DNA from: UBA10677 sp045532295 | GTDB lineage: Bacteria; Bacillota; Clostridia; Christensenellales; Pumilibacteraceae | Length of the DNA stretch: 33,801 bases | Direction of reading: 5' to 3' | Assembly (NCBI GenBank): GCA_045532295.1 | Contig: JAZSFP010000015.1 | Location: 1-33,801 of the forward strand | Notes under the pieces: model-generated | Database searches by the model: none | What the model saw: the letters and a program-made list of their open reading frames with translations, nothing else | Told to the model about the DNA's origin: nothing | Shown here: in pieces, positions 23,229-31,139 of the stretch | Layout of the letters: each line of letters opens with the position of its first letter | Position numbering within the stretch: the first letter of the stretch is position 1 | Translations under genes and position numbers: made by a program

Positions 23229-24384
23229 AATTCTCGTGCCCTATACCGAGGCAGGACTTGGACATATTATGCCCGCGCAGAGTATTGCGACTGCGTTAAA
23301 GAAAAAATACTCCGATAAAGTGGAGGTCGTAGACACTTACTTTTTCTCAGAGGGCGGAAACGAAAAACTAATTGAACTTGAAAAATGCTTTGCCGAGCAA
23401 GTAAAAAAGCAAAATAGAAACCCCGCTTACGGCTTTTTTACGACCTTTAATATGGACTTGTTCGGCTCTAAACTATCCCTTTGGTTCGTAATGGACGCGT
23501 TAGTGAAAGGCTCTAAACAAGCAGGCATCGAGCATATGGAAGAACTCGACCCTGATATCGTAGTTTCTACGCACTGGGCGACTAACTACTACGCTAATAA
23601 GAGCAGTAAAAAACCGCTAACGGTAACTTATTGCCCCGACGTCCGCATTAATCCCCTCTTTGCGTATAAAGCGGATATGGTAATGGTATCGACGGAAGTG
23701 GGATTTGACGACGCGCATATTCGCTACGGTAGTAGATTTAACGAGGACAACCTCAAACTCGTCAACTTTCCTATCCGCGATATAGCGTACACTATTCCAC
23801 TTGATAAGAAAGAGAATAGGCGTTGGTGGGGCTTTGACGAGGATAAGTTCTTGGTGGTTATCGCCGAGGGCGGATACGGTATCGGCAAAATGGAAAAGAT
23901 TTGCGAAGAAATTATTCGTCGCGACCTTCCCGTAACCTTAGTTCCCATCTGCGGAAAGAACGAAGAACTTTATAATAAGTTCAAAGCAATGAAAGTGGAA
24001 GGCAAAACGGACTTCCATCCTCAAGGTCTTTTGGGCGAAGAAATCTTTAGGCTTTGGGGCTCGGCTGACCTCTCGCTCGGTAAAAGCGGTTCGTCCGCAG
24101 TCGCTGAACCCGTGTTCTTCGGCGTTCCCCATATAGTAACTAAATTCGCAACAAACATCGAACAGTATATCGGCGAATATTACATTAAGGACTTACAAGT
24201 CGCCCTCGCTATCTTCGACCCCATAAAAGCCGTAGATAAAATTGAAGAGTGGATGAACAATCCCGAAAATATGCAACCCTTCGTCGATAGAGCGCTCGCT
24301 CATCGAAAGAACTACGGCGCAGAACAAATAGCCGACGAAATCATTAAAATCCTCGCAACGCGCTATCCTGAATTGCTTGACTAA
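23215..24384 (+). CDS. glycosyltransferase of the MGDG synthase/MurG type (GT28-like)
   Basis: This 389-residue protein opens with PYTEAGLGHIMPAQSIATAL, the acceptor-side glycine loop of the MGDG synthase/MurG group. Its C-terminal donor-binding region contains LGKSGSSAVAEPVFFGVPHI with the usual glutamate. These GT-B enzymes transfer a hexose or HexNAc from UDP-sugar to a lipid acceptor at the inner face of the membrane. Whether it acts on diacylglycerol or on a polyprenyl carrier cannot be told; placement at the end of the polysaccharide operon is suggestive of the latter. AAAGGAG lies inside the upstream gene, consistent with the 14-base overlap. Confidence 0.8.
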   Translation: MKKPKILVPYTEAGLGHIMPAQSIATALKKKYSDKVEVVDTYFFSEGGNEKLIELEKCFAEQVKKQNRNPAYGFFTTFNMDLFGSKLSLWFVMDALVKGSKQAGIEHMEELDPDIVVSTHWATNYYANKSSKKPLTVTYCPDVRINPLFAYKADMVMVSTEVGFDDAHIRYGSRFNEDNLKLVNFPIRDIAYTIPLDKKENRRWWGFDEDKFLVVIAEGGYGIGKMEKICEEIIRRDLPVTLVPICGKNEELYNKFKAMKVEGKTDFHPQGLLGEEIFRLWGSADLSLGKSGSSAVAEPVFFGVPHIVTKFATNIEQYIGEYYIKDLQVALAIFDPIKAVDKIEEWMNNPENMQPFVDRALAHRKNYGAEQIADEIIKILATRYPELLD

Positions 24385-24413
24385 AAACCAAAAACCCCGA
24401 CAATCAAAGGCGT

Positions 24414-24432
24414 TCCCTATAAGGGATTTTTT
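24414..24432 (+). terminator. intrinsic terminator of the polysaccharide operon
   Basis: A short stem TCCCT/AGGGA with a three-base loop is followed by TTTTTT, 30 bases after the glycosyltransferase stop. Confidence 0.6.
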
Positions 24433-24486
24433 AAAAAGTTAGAAAATTTATAGGAAATTGCACTTTCAAGCGGTCAAAAGAAAATT

Positions 24487-24517
24487 AGAACTTGGATATA
24501 TTGTCCAAGTTCTTTTT
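24487..24517 (+). terminator. second intrinsic terminator
   Basis: A perfect 10-bp stem AGAACTTGGA/TCCAAGTTCT with a seven-base loop runs into TTTTT. Together with the first it separates the housekeeping side from the AT-rich region to the right. Confidence 0.8.
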
Positions 24518-24562
24518 CTTTGAAATAAAATAATTTTTATTCTCTAAATATTGGAGAAATTC

Positions 24563-24591
24563 TTGAAAAATATTTTTATTTGTGGTATACT
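24563..24591 (+). promoter_or_regulatory. promoter of the XRE regulator gene
   Basis: TTGAAA and TATACT are spaced by 17 bases. The leader of about 33 bases contains AGGAG before the ATG. Confidence 0.65.
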
Positions 24592-24630
24592 ATTATTAGT
24601 TGCCGATAGGCGCTAATTTAGGAGTGAGTT

Positions 24631-25128
24631 ATGGCTGCAAATTATAATAAACTATGGAAAATTCTAATCGACAGAAATATTCGTAAAGAAGATTTGCGTG
24701 TGGCTGCGGGTATTACTACTACCGCTATGGCTAAGTTGGGCAAAAACCAACCTGTTCATATGGAGATTCTTCTTAAAATATGTAAGGTTTTAGACTGTCA
24801 ACTTGAAGATGTTGTAGAGATTACTGAAGATGTTATTGATAAGGCAAAGAAAATAAAAGATGCTAATGATGATATTAAAAAGATAGATGACATTCTAAAC
24901 GATTCTACTTCTTTCCATCATAAGGCAGATAATCTTTATGAAGAACTTGTTAAAAACTTGGATTATTCTAAATACATTATGGCGGCAAAAATAGCAAAAG
25001 GAATGGCGGGCAAAATCCCATTTAAGCAATTACCATTTTTGCAGAAAAGAAATGTTTTCGCTATGATTAGAGAGTCAATTTCGGCTTATATATTAAATGA
25101 GTTGACGGAGAAAGAAGAAAACAAGTAA
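24631..25128 (+). CDS. XRE-family regulator of the helicase-nuclease operon
   Basis: This 165-residue protein begins with a helix-turn-helix of the YozG/HTH_26 type (residues 4-62: YNKLWKILIDRNIRKEDLRV, then AGITTTAMAKLGKNQPVHM and CKVLDCQLEDVVEI). About 100 helical residues with no family I recognise follow (HHKADNLYEELVKNLDYSKY and FKQLPFLQKRNVF). This HTH type often stands as a controller directly upstream of restriction or defence genes in Clostridia. From this gene on, codon choice shifts to A/T endings compared with the genes to the left. It likely binds the inverted repeat just after its own stop codon. Confidence 0.85.
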   Translation: MAANYNKLWKILIDRNIRKEDLRVAAGITTTAMAKLGKNQPVHMEILLKICKVLDCQLEDVVEITEDVIDKAKKIKDANDDIKKIDDILNDSTSFHHKADNLYEELVKNLDYSKYIMAAKIAKGMAGKIPFKQLPFLQKRNVFAMIRESISAYILNELTEKEENK

Positions 25129-25138
25129 ATAATTTTAT

Positions 25139-25163
25139 AAATATGACGGAAGTTGTCATATTT
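25139..25163. promoter_or_regulatory. operator-like inverted repeat
   Basis: A perfect nine-bp dyad AAATATGAC/GTCATATTT with a seven-base spacer lies five bases before an extended -10 promoter, where a -35 box would be. It begins 11 bases after the XRE stop codon. It could also form a weak RNA hairpin but lacks a T run. Confidence 0.6.
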
Positions 25164-25167
25164 AGTG

Positions 25168-25176
25168 TGGTATAAT
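25168..25176 (+). promoter_or_regulatory. extended -10 promoter of the defence-like operon
   Basis: TGG directly precedes a perfect TATAAT, the extended -10 form that can work without a -35 box. No good -35 box is present because the inverted repeat occupies that place. The start is expected near 25183. Confidence 0.6.
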
Positions 25177-25205
25177 AGGCTATCAAATATATTGAGGTTT
25201 ATTGT

Positions 25206-25271
25206 ATGCACGTATTACTGTTTATTGTAGTGTTTGTGTTTTCGTTTTTTGAAAGCCTATTAAAAAAGTAA
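25206..25271 (+). CDS. 21-residue hydrophobic peptide
   Basis: A tiny gene with GAGG eight bases before the ATG codes for MHVLLFIVVFVFSFFESLLK plus a final Lys: a single membrane-spanning segment with a positively charged end. It is the first reading frame after the operon promoter and ends 22 bases before the helicase ATG. The form matches small type I toxins or leader peptides, though I recognise no specific family. A nine-bp inverted repeat (TAATAGGCT at 25173-25181, AGCCTATTA at 25254-25262) brackets it. Confidence 0.5.
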   Translation: MHVLLFIVVFVFSFFESLLKK

Positions 25272-25293
25272 GATATACAAAGGATTGAGAGCT

Positions 25294-28200
25294 ATGGATA
25301 TTGATAAGTTAAATAAATGGGCGGATTTACTGCTTGATACGGGAAAAAGAAATAACCTTATAAACTTTAAGGATGCTAAAACGGGAACAGTTGAAATTGT
25401 ATCCCCTAATTTCGATACTCTTTTTTCTAAGGCGGAACATTCGGCAACGTTTGAAGTTTATGACCCTAAATTAGATGACGAAGAAGATGACGAAGAAAAC
25501 GAAGTTATCGAAGAAACTGAAACGCCTAAAGATGAGCAAGAAGACGATACTCGTGAAAAGCGTATTTCCAAAGAAGATTATATGGAAATGTACGAGCACC
25601 GTCTTAAAAAGAGTGGTCAAGTCCTTATTTACAATGCTTTTGTTAATCCAATTAGAGCTTTGCGTAATATTGGAAAGAAGGCAAAAACGGCGATAGAAGA
25701 AACGGGTGTTAATATCGCTTATATGGCGTTTGGGTTTATTCATTGGACGGAAGATGAAAATTCTCAATACGTTATGCGCGCACCTATTTTACTTGCGCCT
25801 ATTTCCATAGAAAATGACTCCGCAATCGACCCTTATTATATAAAAATAACAGATAGTGATATAATCGTCAATCCGACGTTTTCATTTAAGCTTAAAAATG
25901 ATTACGGCTTAGAATTGCCCGAATATGACGATGAAAGCGTTGAAGAATATTTAGAAAAAGTTCAAGAACGTATTTCAAAACTTAAATGGACTATTACAAA
26001 GGAATGTAAAATTGGTATTTTCTCATTCTTAAAAATCAATATGCACAAGGATTTGAAAGATAATGCCAAAAAAATATTAAAGAATAAAGGCGTTCGCTCT
26101 TTACTTGGCGAAGAAGATATTGATTCAATGTCGGGAGATTGCGATGAAGAAAGAACTATCGATAACACGCCTATTCAATTACATAACGTTGTAGATGCTG
26201 ACTCAAGCCAAACGGAAGCCATCGAAATGGCTCGTAGCGGCAAGAGCTTTGTATTACAAGGTCCGCCTGGAACAGGTAAAAGCCAAACCATAACTAATAT
26301 TATTGCCGAATGCCTTGCGTGCGGTAAAAAAGTTCTTTTCGTTTCGGAAAAATTAGCGGCTCTTAGCGTTGTTTATAATAAGCTCAAAAAAGCGGGACTT
26401 GAAGAGTTTTGCTTAGAGTTGCACAGTCATAAAGCAAATAAAAAAGATGTAATAACTGAATTGTGCCATACTCTTAAAGCACAAAAAAGCGCTTTATCTG
26501 ACCGTGCGCAAAAAGAAATAGAAGCAAAAATTCGTGCACAAAAAGAACTTGACGAATATGCTGTTGAATTGCATAAGATTCGTCCTACGATAAACAAAAC
26601 GCTTTATAAACTATATGAAGAAGTTTCTGCTTGCAGAAAAGCGCCTGACGTTGAATTTATTATTAACGAAATCAAAACCAAAGGCGAAGAATATATAAAT
26701 AAAGCAGAAATCGCTTTAACACGCTATACCGAATACGTTCCTTCTGTTGGTTATGACTACCATCAAAACGTATGGTATGGATACGTTGACCTTGATTCTT
26801 CCTATCAATCAACTGCACAACTGAAATTCGACTTAAAAGACGTTATAACTCTTTGTGGTAATATTAAAGAGTTAAATGGAATACTTAACGAAAAATACTC
26901 TATTTCGGCTAAAAATATATGCCAAGCATATGCTTTAAGAGATTTCTTTAATCTTGCCAAAACAAGTGAGTTTATTACCCCTGCATTGCTTAACTCGTCC
27001 ACTCTTGAAGGTGTGTTAAAAACGATAAACGCAATGAACGTTTTAGTAAAAGAAATTTTAAACAACAAGAAAATGATTGACGATATGTTTGACGAAGACG
27101 TTTATAAACTCGATGGACAAGCACTTTATAAAAAGTTGACCAAACAGTTTAATGGATTCTTCGCTCGACTCTTTAGTAGCGAATATAGACATATCGTAAG
27201 AGAACTTAAACTTTGCAAAAAAGATGGCAAGAAAGTAAAGTATAAAGTAGCCGTTTCAATGATGGATACTTTGCGTGTTTATCAACAGAAATCTTGTGAG
27301 TTTAATGGATTGGAAGAAAAAATCAAATCTCAAATTGGTACTGCATATAACGGCGTTTCAACGAATTTTGAAGATTTGATTGCCGAATTTGAAACACTTA
27401 CGAAGATTCATTCTACTGACGTTGATTTTGCTACACTTATGACTTTAAGCAATCAAGAATTTGTCGCAAAGCAAAAGGATTTTGCGATTCTTTCCGACTG
27501 CTTTGCAAAGGCTTTTAGTAAACTTGAAGAAGCAGAGAAACGTGTTGTTGCTAAATATAATTTGGATGAGTATAATGTTCGACAACTTGACCTTGACGAT
27601 TTAGTAAAGAAATATCAAGGTTGCATTGATAGCATCGATAAGTTGGATAATTGGTGTGAATTCGTTAAATTATTAAATAAACTTAGTGAATTAGAGTTAA
27701 GAGCGTTTGTGGACTACACTATCACTCAAAAAATAAAGACGGACAACGTTTTATCTGCGTATAAAAAAGCATTTTATATGCAATGGGTTGATGCCGTATT
27801 GCACGAATCTCCTATTTTGATCACGTTGTCTCGTATTCCACACGACGAAACCGTAAAACTCTTCAAAACGAAAGACGAGCTTAACTTTGAGATAAACAAA
27901 GCAAAAATCAAGGCAAAACTTTCTGCGTTAAGACCGAATTTAGATATGGTTGCTCAAGGTAGCGCTATAGCAATTCTCTTGAGAGAAGGTGAAAAGAAAC
28001 GCAAGCAAAAAGGTATTAGATTACTTTTGGAAGAAATCGGCGACCTTGTTCAAACCTTAAAACCTTGCTTCTTAATGTCTCCGCTTAGCGTTAGTACGTT
28101 CTTAAGTTCGGATATGAAGTTTGACGTAGTTGTTTTTGACGAAGCATCGCAAATTTTCCCGCAAGATGCAATTGGTGCTATTTATAGAGGTAAACAACTT

Positions 28201-29937
28201 ATCGTTGTTGGTGACTCTAAACAAATGCCACCGAGCAACTTCTTTAATAGTTCGTCTATACAAGATGACAATGATGATGAAACGGATGACGTTACTGATT
28301 TTGAGTCAATATTGGATATTTGTTCAACGGCGTTCCCACAAAAACGCTTAAAATGGCATTATAGAAGTCGTTTCGAGCCACTTATATCGTTCTCTAATAA
28401 AAATTTCTACGATAACGATTTGGTAACGTTCCCTTCTTCTAAACAAGATACTAAAGGAATTGGTGTTGATTATTTCTACGTGGACGGAACTTTTGACCGT
28501 AAAACAAAAACAAATCGTGTCGAAGCCGAAAAAATCGTTGATTTGGTATTTGAAAACATAGAAAAATATCCTGAAAGAAGTCTTGGCGTAGTTGCTTTCA
28601 GTATGTCGCAACAAAACTTAATAGATAAACTTATAGCAAAGCGCAGACAACAAGACCCTTCAAAAGAACCTTTCTTCAAGTCAGATAAAGCTGAGCCTTT
28701 CTTTGTTAAAAACTTAGAAACGGTACAAGGTGATGAAAGAGACACTATTATTTTCAGTATTGCTTACGGTAAAGACTCGCAAGGTCGGTTACTGCTCAAC
28801 TTTGGTCCTGTAAACCGTGAAGGTGGTGAACGTAGATTAAATGTTGCCGTTACTCGTGCTAAATATAACGTTCAGCTCGTTACGTCAATGCACTATACGG
28901 ATATCGACTTGTCAAGGACTCAATCTGTTGGCGCAAGATTGCTAAGAGAATATCTTGATTACGCAGAAAACGGTGAAATCGCTTTGGAACGTTCTATGTC
29001 CGTAAATCCTTTTGAAGAATATGACTCTGAATTTGAAATGGAAGTTTGTGAGTTCTTAAGAGAAAAAGGATTTAGCGTTGATACGCAGGTTGGTTGTTCT
29101 TCGTTTAAGATTGACTTAGCATTAAAACACCCTAATTCTTCTGACTATCTGCTTGCTATCGAGTGCGACGGCGCAGCATACCACTCTTCAAGAAGCGCTC
29201 GTGATAGAGATAGACTTCGTCAAGAGATTTTGGAAAGAATGGGATGGAAATTCTATCGCATTTGGTCAACCGATTGGTTTAGGAATAAGCGTGTGGAAAA
29301 AGAACGCTTGTTAGAAGCGGCAAAACTCGCCGTTGAAAATGCAAGTATAAAGCCTAAAAAAGAAGAAACTCCTTCAAATGACGTTTCTTTTGAAGAAGTT
29401 GCAGAAGTAAAGCATTTTGAATTTCCCAAATACGTAATGGCTGATGACTATAAAACGGCTGAAAAATGTAGCTATGATAGATTAAGAGTTATTCGTGCTA
29501 TCGTAGAACTTGAATCACCGTTGTCTGAAGAATGGCTTTTGAAACGTATAGCCTTCCTTTTCGGGAGAGAAAAAGTAACGAGTGTTGTTCGTGATGAGTT
29601 TGATTACATAATGAGAAACTGCTCTTATTACAAAATCACTCGCAAGAATGGATTTTTATATTCGCAAGAGAAAGCAATCCCTATGCTCCGTGTTCCACAC
29701 GAGAATGCAACCGTTGTAAGAGAAGTTAAGTATATTTCTCTTGAAGAGTTGTCTCTTGGTATGAAAGAAATTCTTAAACAAAATATTACCGTTGAAAAAA
29801 GTGGTTTATTCCGCTTGTTAGTTCAGCAACTTGGATTTAGTCGTATGGGCGATGCTATTCTTGACCGTTTGGAAGATGCTTTACGCTTAATATCTAAGGA
29901 AATTGATGTCAACGGTGACGTTTTATCGTTGAAATAA
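25294..29937 (+). CDS. DUF4011-SF1 helicase-Vsr/MTES_1575 nuclease-DUF3320 protein (Hhe-like)
   Basis: This 1547-residue protein has the following order. A DUF4011 start (LNKWADLLLDTGKRNNLINF) is followed by a long acidic stretch near residues 60-85. The superfamily 1 helicase motor comes next: Walker A GPPGTGKSQT near 323, a helical insertion of about 550 residues, Walker B VVFDEASQIFPQDA near 944, GDSKQMPP, VQGDERDTIIFS, and LNVAVTRAK near 1180. A nuclease domain at about 1248-1345 contains EFLREKGF, FKIDLAL, IECDGAAYHSS and W-K-F-YRIWSTDW, the Vsr-like MTES_1575/DUF559 pattern. A DUF3320-like C-terminus starts near 1385. Proteins with this layout include Hhe, a reported single-gene anti-phage system. 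A TTG nine bases upstream is in frame, but AAAGGA abuts it and fits the ATG at 25294. The gene leads a four-gene operon. Confidence 0.88.
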   Translation: MDIDKLNKWADLLLDTGKRNNLINFKDAKTGTVEIVSPNFDTLFSKAEHSATFEVYDPKLDDEEDDEENEVIEETETPKDEQEDDTREKRISKEDYMEMYEHRLKKSGQVLIYNAFVNPIRALRNIGKKAKTAIEETGVNIAYMAFGFIHWTEDENSQYVMRAPILLAPISIENDSAIDPYYIKITDSDIIVNPTFSFKLKNDYGLELPEYDDESVEEYLEKVQERISKLKWTITKECKIGIFSFLKINMHKDLKDNAKKILKNKGVRSLLGEEDIDSMSGDCDEERTIDNTPIQLHNVVDADSSQTEAIEMARSGKSFVLQGPPGTGKSQTITNIIAECLACGKKVLFVSEKLAALSVVYNKLKKAGLEEFCLELHSHKANKKDVITELCHTLKAQKSALSDRAQKEIEAKIRAQKELDEYAVELHKIRPTINKTLYKLYEEVSACRKAPDVEFIINEIKTKGEEYINKAEIALTRYTEYVPSVGYDYHQNVWYGYVDLDSSYQSTAQLKFDLKDVITLCGNIKELNGILNEKYSISAKNICQAYALRDFFNLAKTSEFITPALLNSSTLEGVLKTINAMNVLVKEILNNKKMIDDMFDEDVYKLDGQALYKKLTKQFNGFFARLFSSEYRHIVRELKLCKKDGKKVKYKVAVSMMDTLRVYQQKSCEFNGLEEKIKSQIGTAYNGVSTNFEDLIAEFETLTKIHSTDVDFATLMTLSNQEFVAKQKDFAILSDCFAKAFSKLEEAEKRVVAKYNLDEYNVRQLDLDDLVKKYQGCIDSIDKLDNWCEFVKLLNKLSELELRAFVDYTITQKIKTDNVLSAYKKAFYMQWVDAVLHESPILITLSRIPHDETVKLFKTKDELNFEINKAKIKAKLSALRPNLDMVAQGSAIAILLREGEKKRKQKGIRLLLEEIGDLVQTLKPCFLMSPLSVSTFLSSDMKFDVVVFDEASQIFPQDAIGAIYRGKQLIVVGDSKQMPPSNFFNSSSIQDDNDDETDDVTDFESILDICSTAFPQKRLKWHYRSRFEPLISFSNKNFYDNDLVTFPSSKQDTKGIGVDYFYVDGTFDRKTKTNRVEAEKIVDLVFENIEKYPERSLGVVAFSMSQQNLIDKLIAKRRQQDPSKEPFFKSDKAEPFFVKNLETVQGDERDTIIFSIAYGKDSQGRLLLNFGPVNREGGERRLNVAVTRAKYNVQLVTSMHYTDIDLSRTQSVGARLLREYLDYAENGEIALERSMSVNPFEEYDSEFEMEVCEFLREKGFSVDTQVGCSSFKIDLALKHPNSSDYLLAIECDGAAYHSSRSARDRDRLRQEILERMGWKFYRIWSTDWFRNKRVEKERLLEAAKLAVENASIKPKKEETPSNDVSFEEVAEVKHFEFPKYVMADDYKTAEKCSYDRLRVIRAIVELESPLSEEWLLKRIAFLFGREKVTSVVRDEFDYIMRNCSYYKITRKNGFLYSQEKAIPMLRVPHENATVVREVKYISLEELSLGMKEILKQNITVEKSGLFRLLVQQLGFSRMGDAILDRLEDALRLISKEIDVNGDVLSLK

Positions 29938-29951
29938 AGGAGAAAATTAAA

Positions 29952-30305
29952 ATGAGCGACTTTAGTGCTACATTGGAAACATTTAAGGACATTAAAGAAA
30001 TAAAAGATTTATTAGACGATATAGATAAACTTCGCGCCCTTTACTATTACAAAAGATTTGAAGAGATGAAAAAGCATATATTCGACTTGACTAACAAGTA
30101 TTTTGTAGAGAGAGTTTTGTGGAATACTGCGAATAGGCATAATATGCCGGGAGAAGATGATTACCGGCAACAATTTATAAATGCTGAAACCTTTTTAATT
30201 ATACAAGGATTTAAGAAACTTAACGAATTGCGTAAAGATTGGCGTAAAGCCTTAACCGAAGAAGAAATCTCCTTCATCGAATCAATGATTAAACCTATGG
30301 AGTAA
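29952..30305 (+). CDS. unknown 117-residue helical protein of the defence-like operon
   Basis: I do not recognise a family. The protein is charged and should be all helical: a first amphipathic segment (FKDIKEIKDLLDDIDKLRAL), YYKRFEEMKKHIFDLTNKYF, a loop with HNMPGEDDYRQQF, and a last pair of helices (FKKLNELRKDWRKAL, EEEISFIESMI). No catalytic motif or membrane segment is seen. AAAGGAG precedes the ATG, 14 bases after the helicase-nuclease gene, and the next gene follows after three bases. It may be an adaptor between the helicase and the downstream proteins. Confidence 0.8.
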   Translation: MSDFSATLETFKDIKEIKDLLDDIDKLRALYYYKRFEEMKKHIFDLTNKYFVERVLWNTANRHNMPGEDDYRQQFINAETFLIIQGFKKLNELRKDWRKALTEEEISFIESMIKPME

Positions 30306-30308
30306 AAT

Positions 30309-31139
30309 ATGGAAAAAAGCGAATTTTTAAAAATTATATATTTTGACGAAGCTTTTGTCGCTGACTATATGCAAATAATAGCGGGTGGCGAATTGAAAAA
30401 GACAACCGAATTTATATCTGAGGTAAGTTCAGAGCTATCTACTTCTGCAAGCGCAGAAGTTGGAGTAGGAACTGAAAAAAAAGGAATATTTAAGTTGTTT
30501 AGCTTATTAAGTGGTGTTTCTTTTAAGGCAGAAGCAAAGGGAGAAGCGGATTTATCAAGAACAAAAGATAAAATAGCTAAAAATATTTTAGAAAACACTT
30601 TGTTGGCGGATTTTATTGCTCTATTAGAAGCCGATAAAAAACGTCCCAAAAATAAGCGTTGTGAGGGAATTGAAATTTTCCCTAAAATAACTGTTTACCC
30701 CGAAGTAAACTCTTTTTCTTTCATTATGTTGATTGCTCCATTTTTACAAATGATTGACGGTAAAATACCATTAAAGTCTTCGGATGGTAGTGAATTTGTT
30801 CTTGACATATCAAAGATGGAAGATGCTATAAATAAAGGACGTGGGTATTATGAGTTTGTAGCAAATATCGAAGGGGTTGAAAAAATTCTTAGATTTAATT
30901 TAGATGCTTTCCGCAATAATTACACAATGTCTGACTTGCCTAAGATGCAATTAACTTATTTTGCTATTAAGGTTGGTAAAATTAATAAGCAAGACCTTCG
31001 CGTGGAAAAAGAATTTGAATTTGGTACCAATAAAAGTTCCAAAAGAGCGGATTATACAGGGGAATCAAATAACCAAGAAACAACCGAAATTGATGTTTAT
31101 GATGTAGTATTGGCAGGCGTGGTGGAAGATAATGGATAG
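30309..31139 (+). CDS. DUF6414-like protein of the defence-like operon
   Basis: This 276-residue protein starts IIYFDEAFVADYMQIIAGGE, which resembles my memory of DUF6414 proteins (YxDExxxxDYxxIxxGG); the assignment needs a profile search. Residues 40-75 are rich in Ser, Ala and Gly with a weakly hydrophobic stretch (GIFKLFSLLSGVSFKAEAKG), like a flexible or membrane-touching segment. The remainder has alternating strands (EGIEIFPKITVYPEVNSFSF, then MLIAPFLQMIDGKIPL). No catalytic motif is evident. It begins three bases after the 117-residue gene, and its last eight bases overlap the AAA+ ATPase gene, so the two products are probably made in step and work together. Confidence 0.75.
   Translation: MEKSEFLKIIYFDEAFVADYMQIIAGGELKKTTEFISEVSSELSTSASAEVGVGTEKKGIFKLFSLLSGVSFKAEAKGEADLSRTKDKIAKNILENTLLADFIALLEADKKRPKNKRCEGIEIFPKITVYPEVNSFSFIMLIAPFLQMIDGKIPLKSSDGSEFVLDISKMEDAINKGRGYYEFVANIEGVEKILRFNLDAFRNNYTMSDLPKMQLTYFAIKVGKINKQDLRVEKEFEFGTNKSSKRADYTGESNNQETTEIDVYDVVLAGVVEDNG

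Noticed and set aside
24385..24630. tRNA gene as an island attachment site
   Set aside because: No cloverleaf can be drawn. The gap holds two terminators and a promoter only.
25139..25163. intrinsic terminator of the XRE gene
   Set aside because: The stem is AT-rich and followed by only three T, and its place before the -10 box fits an operator better.
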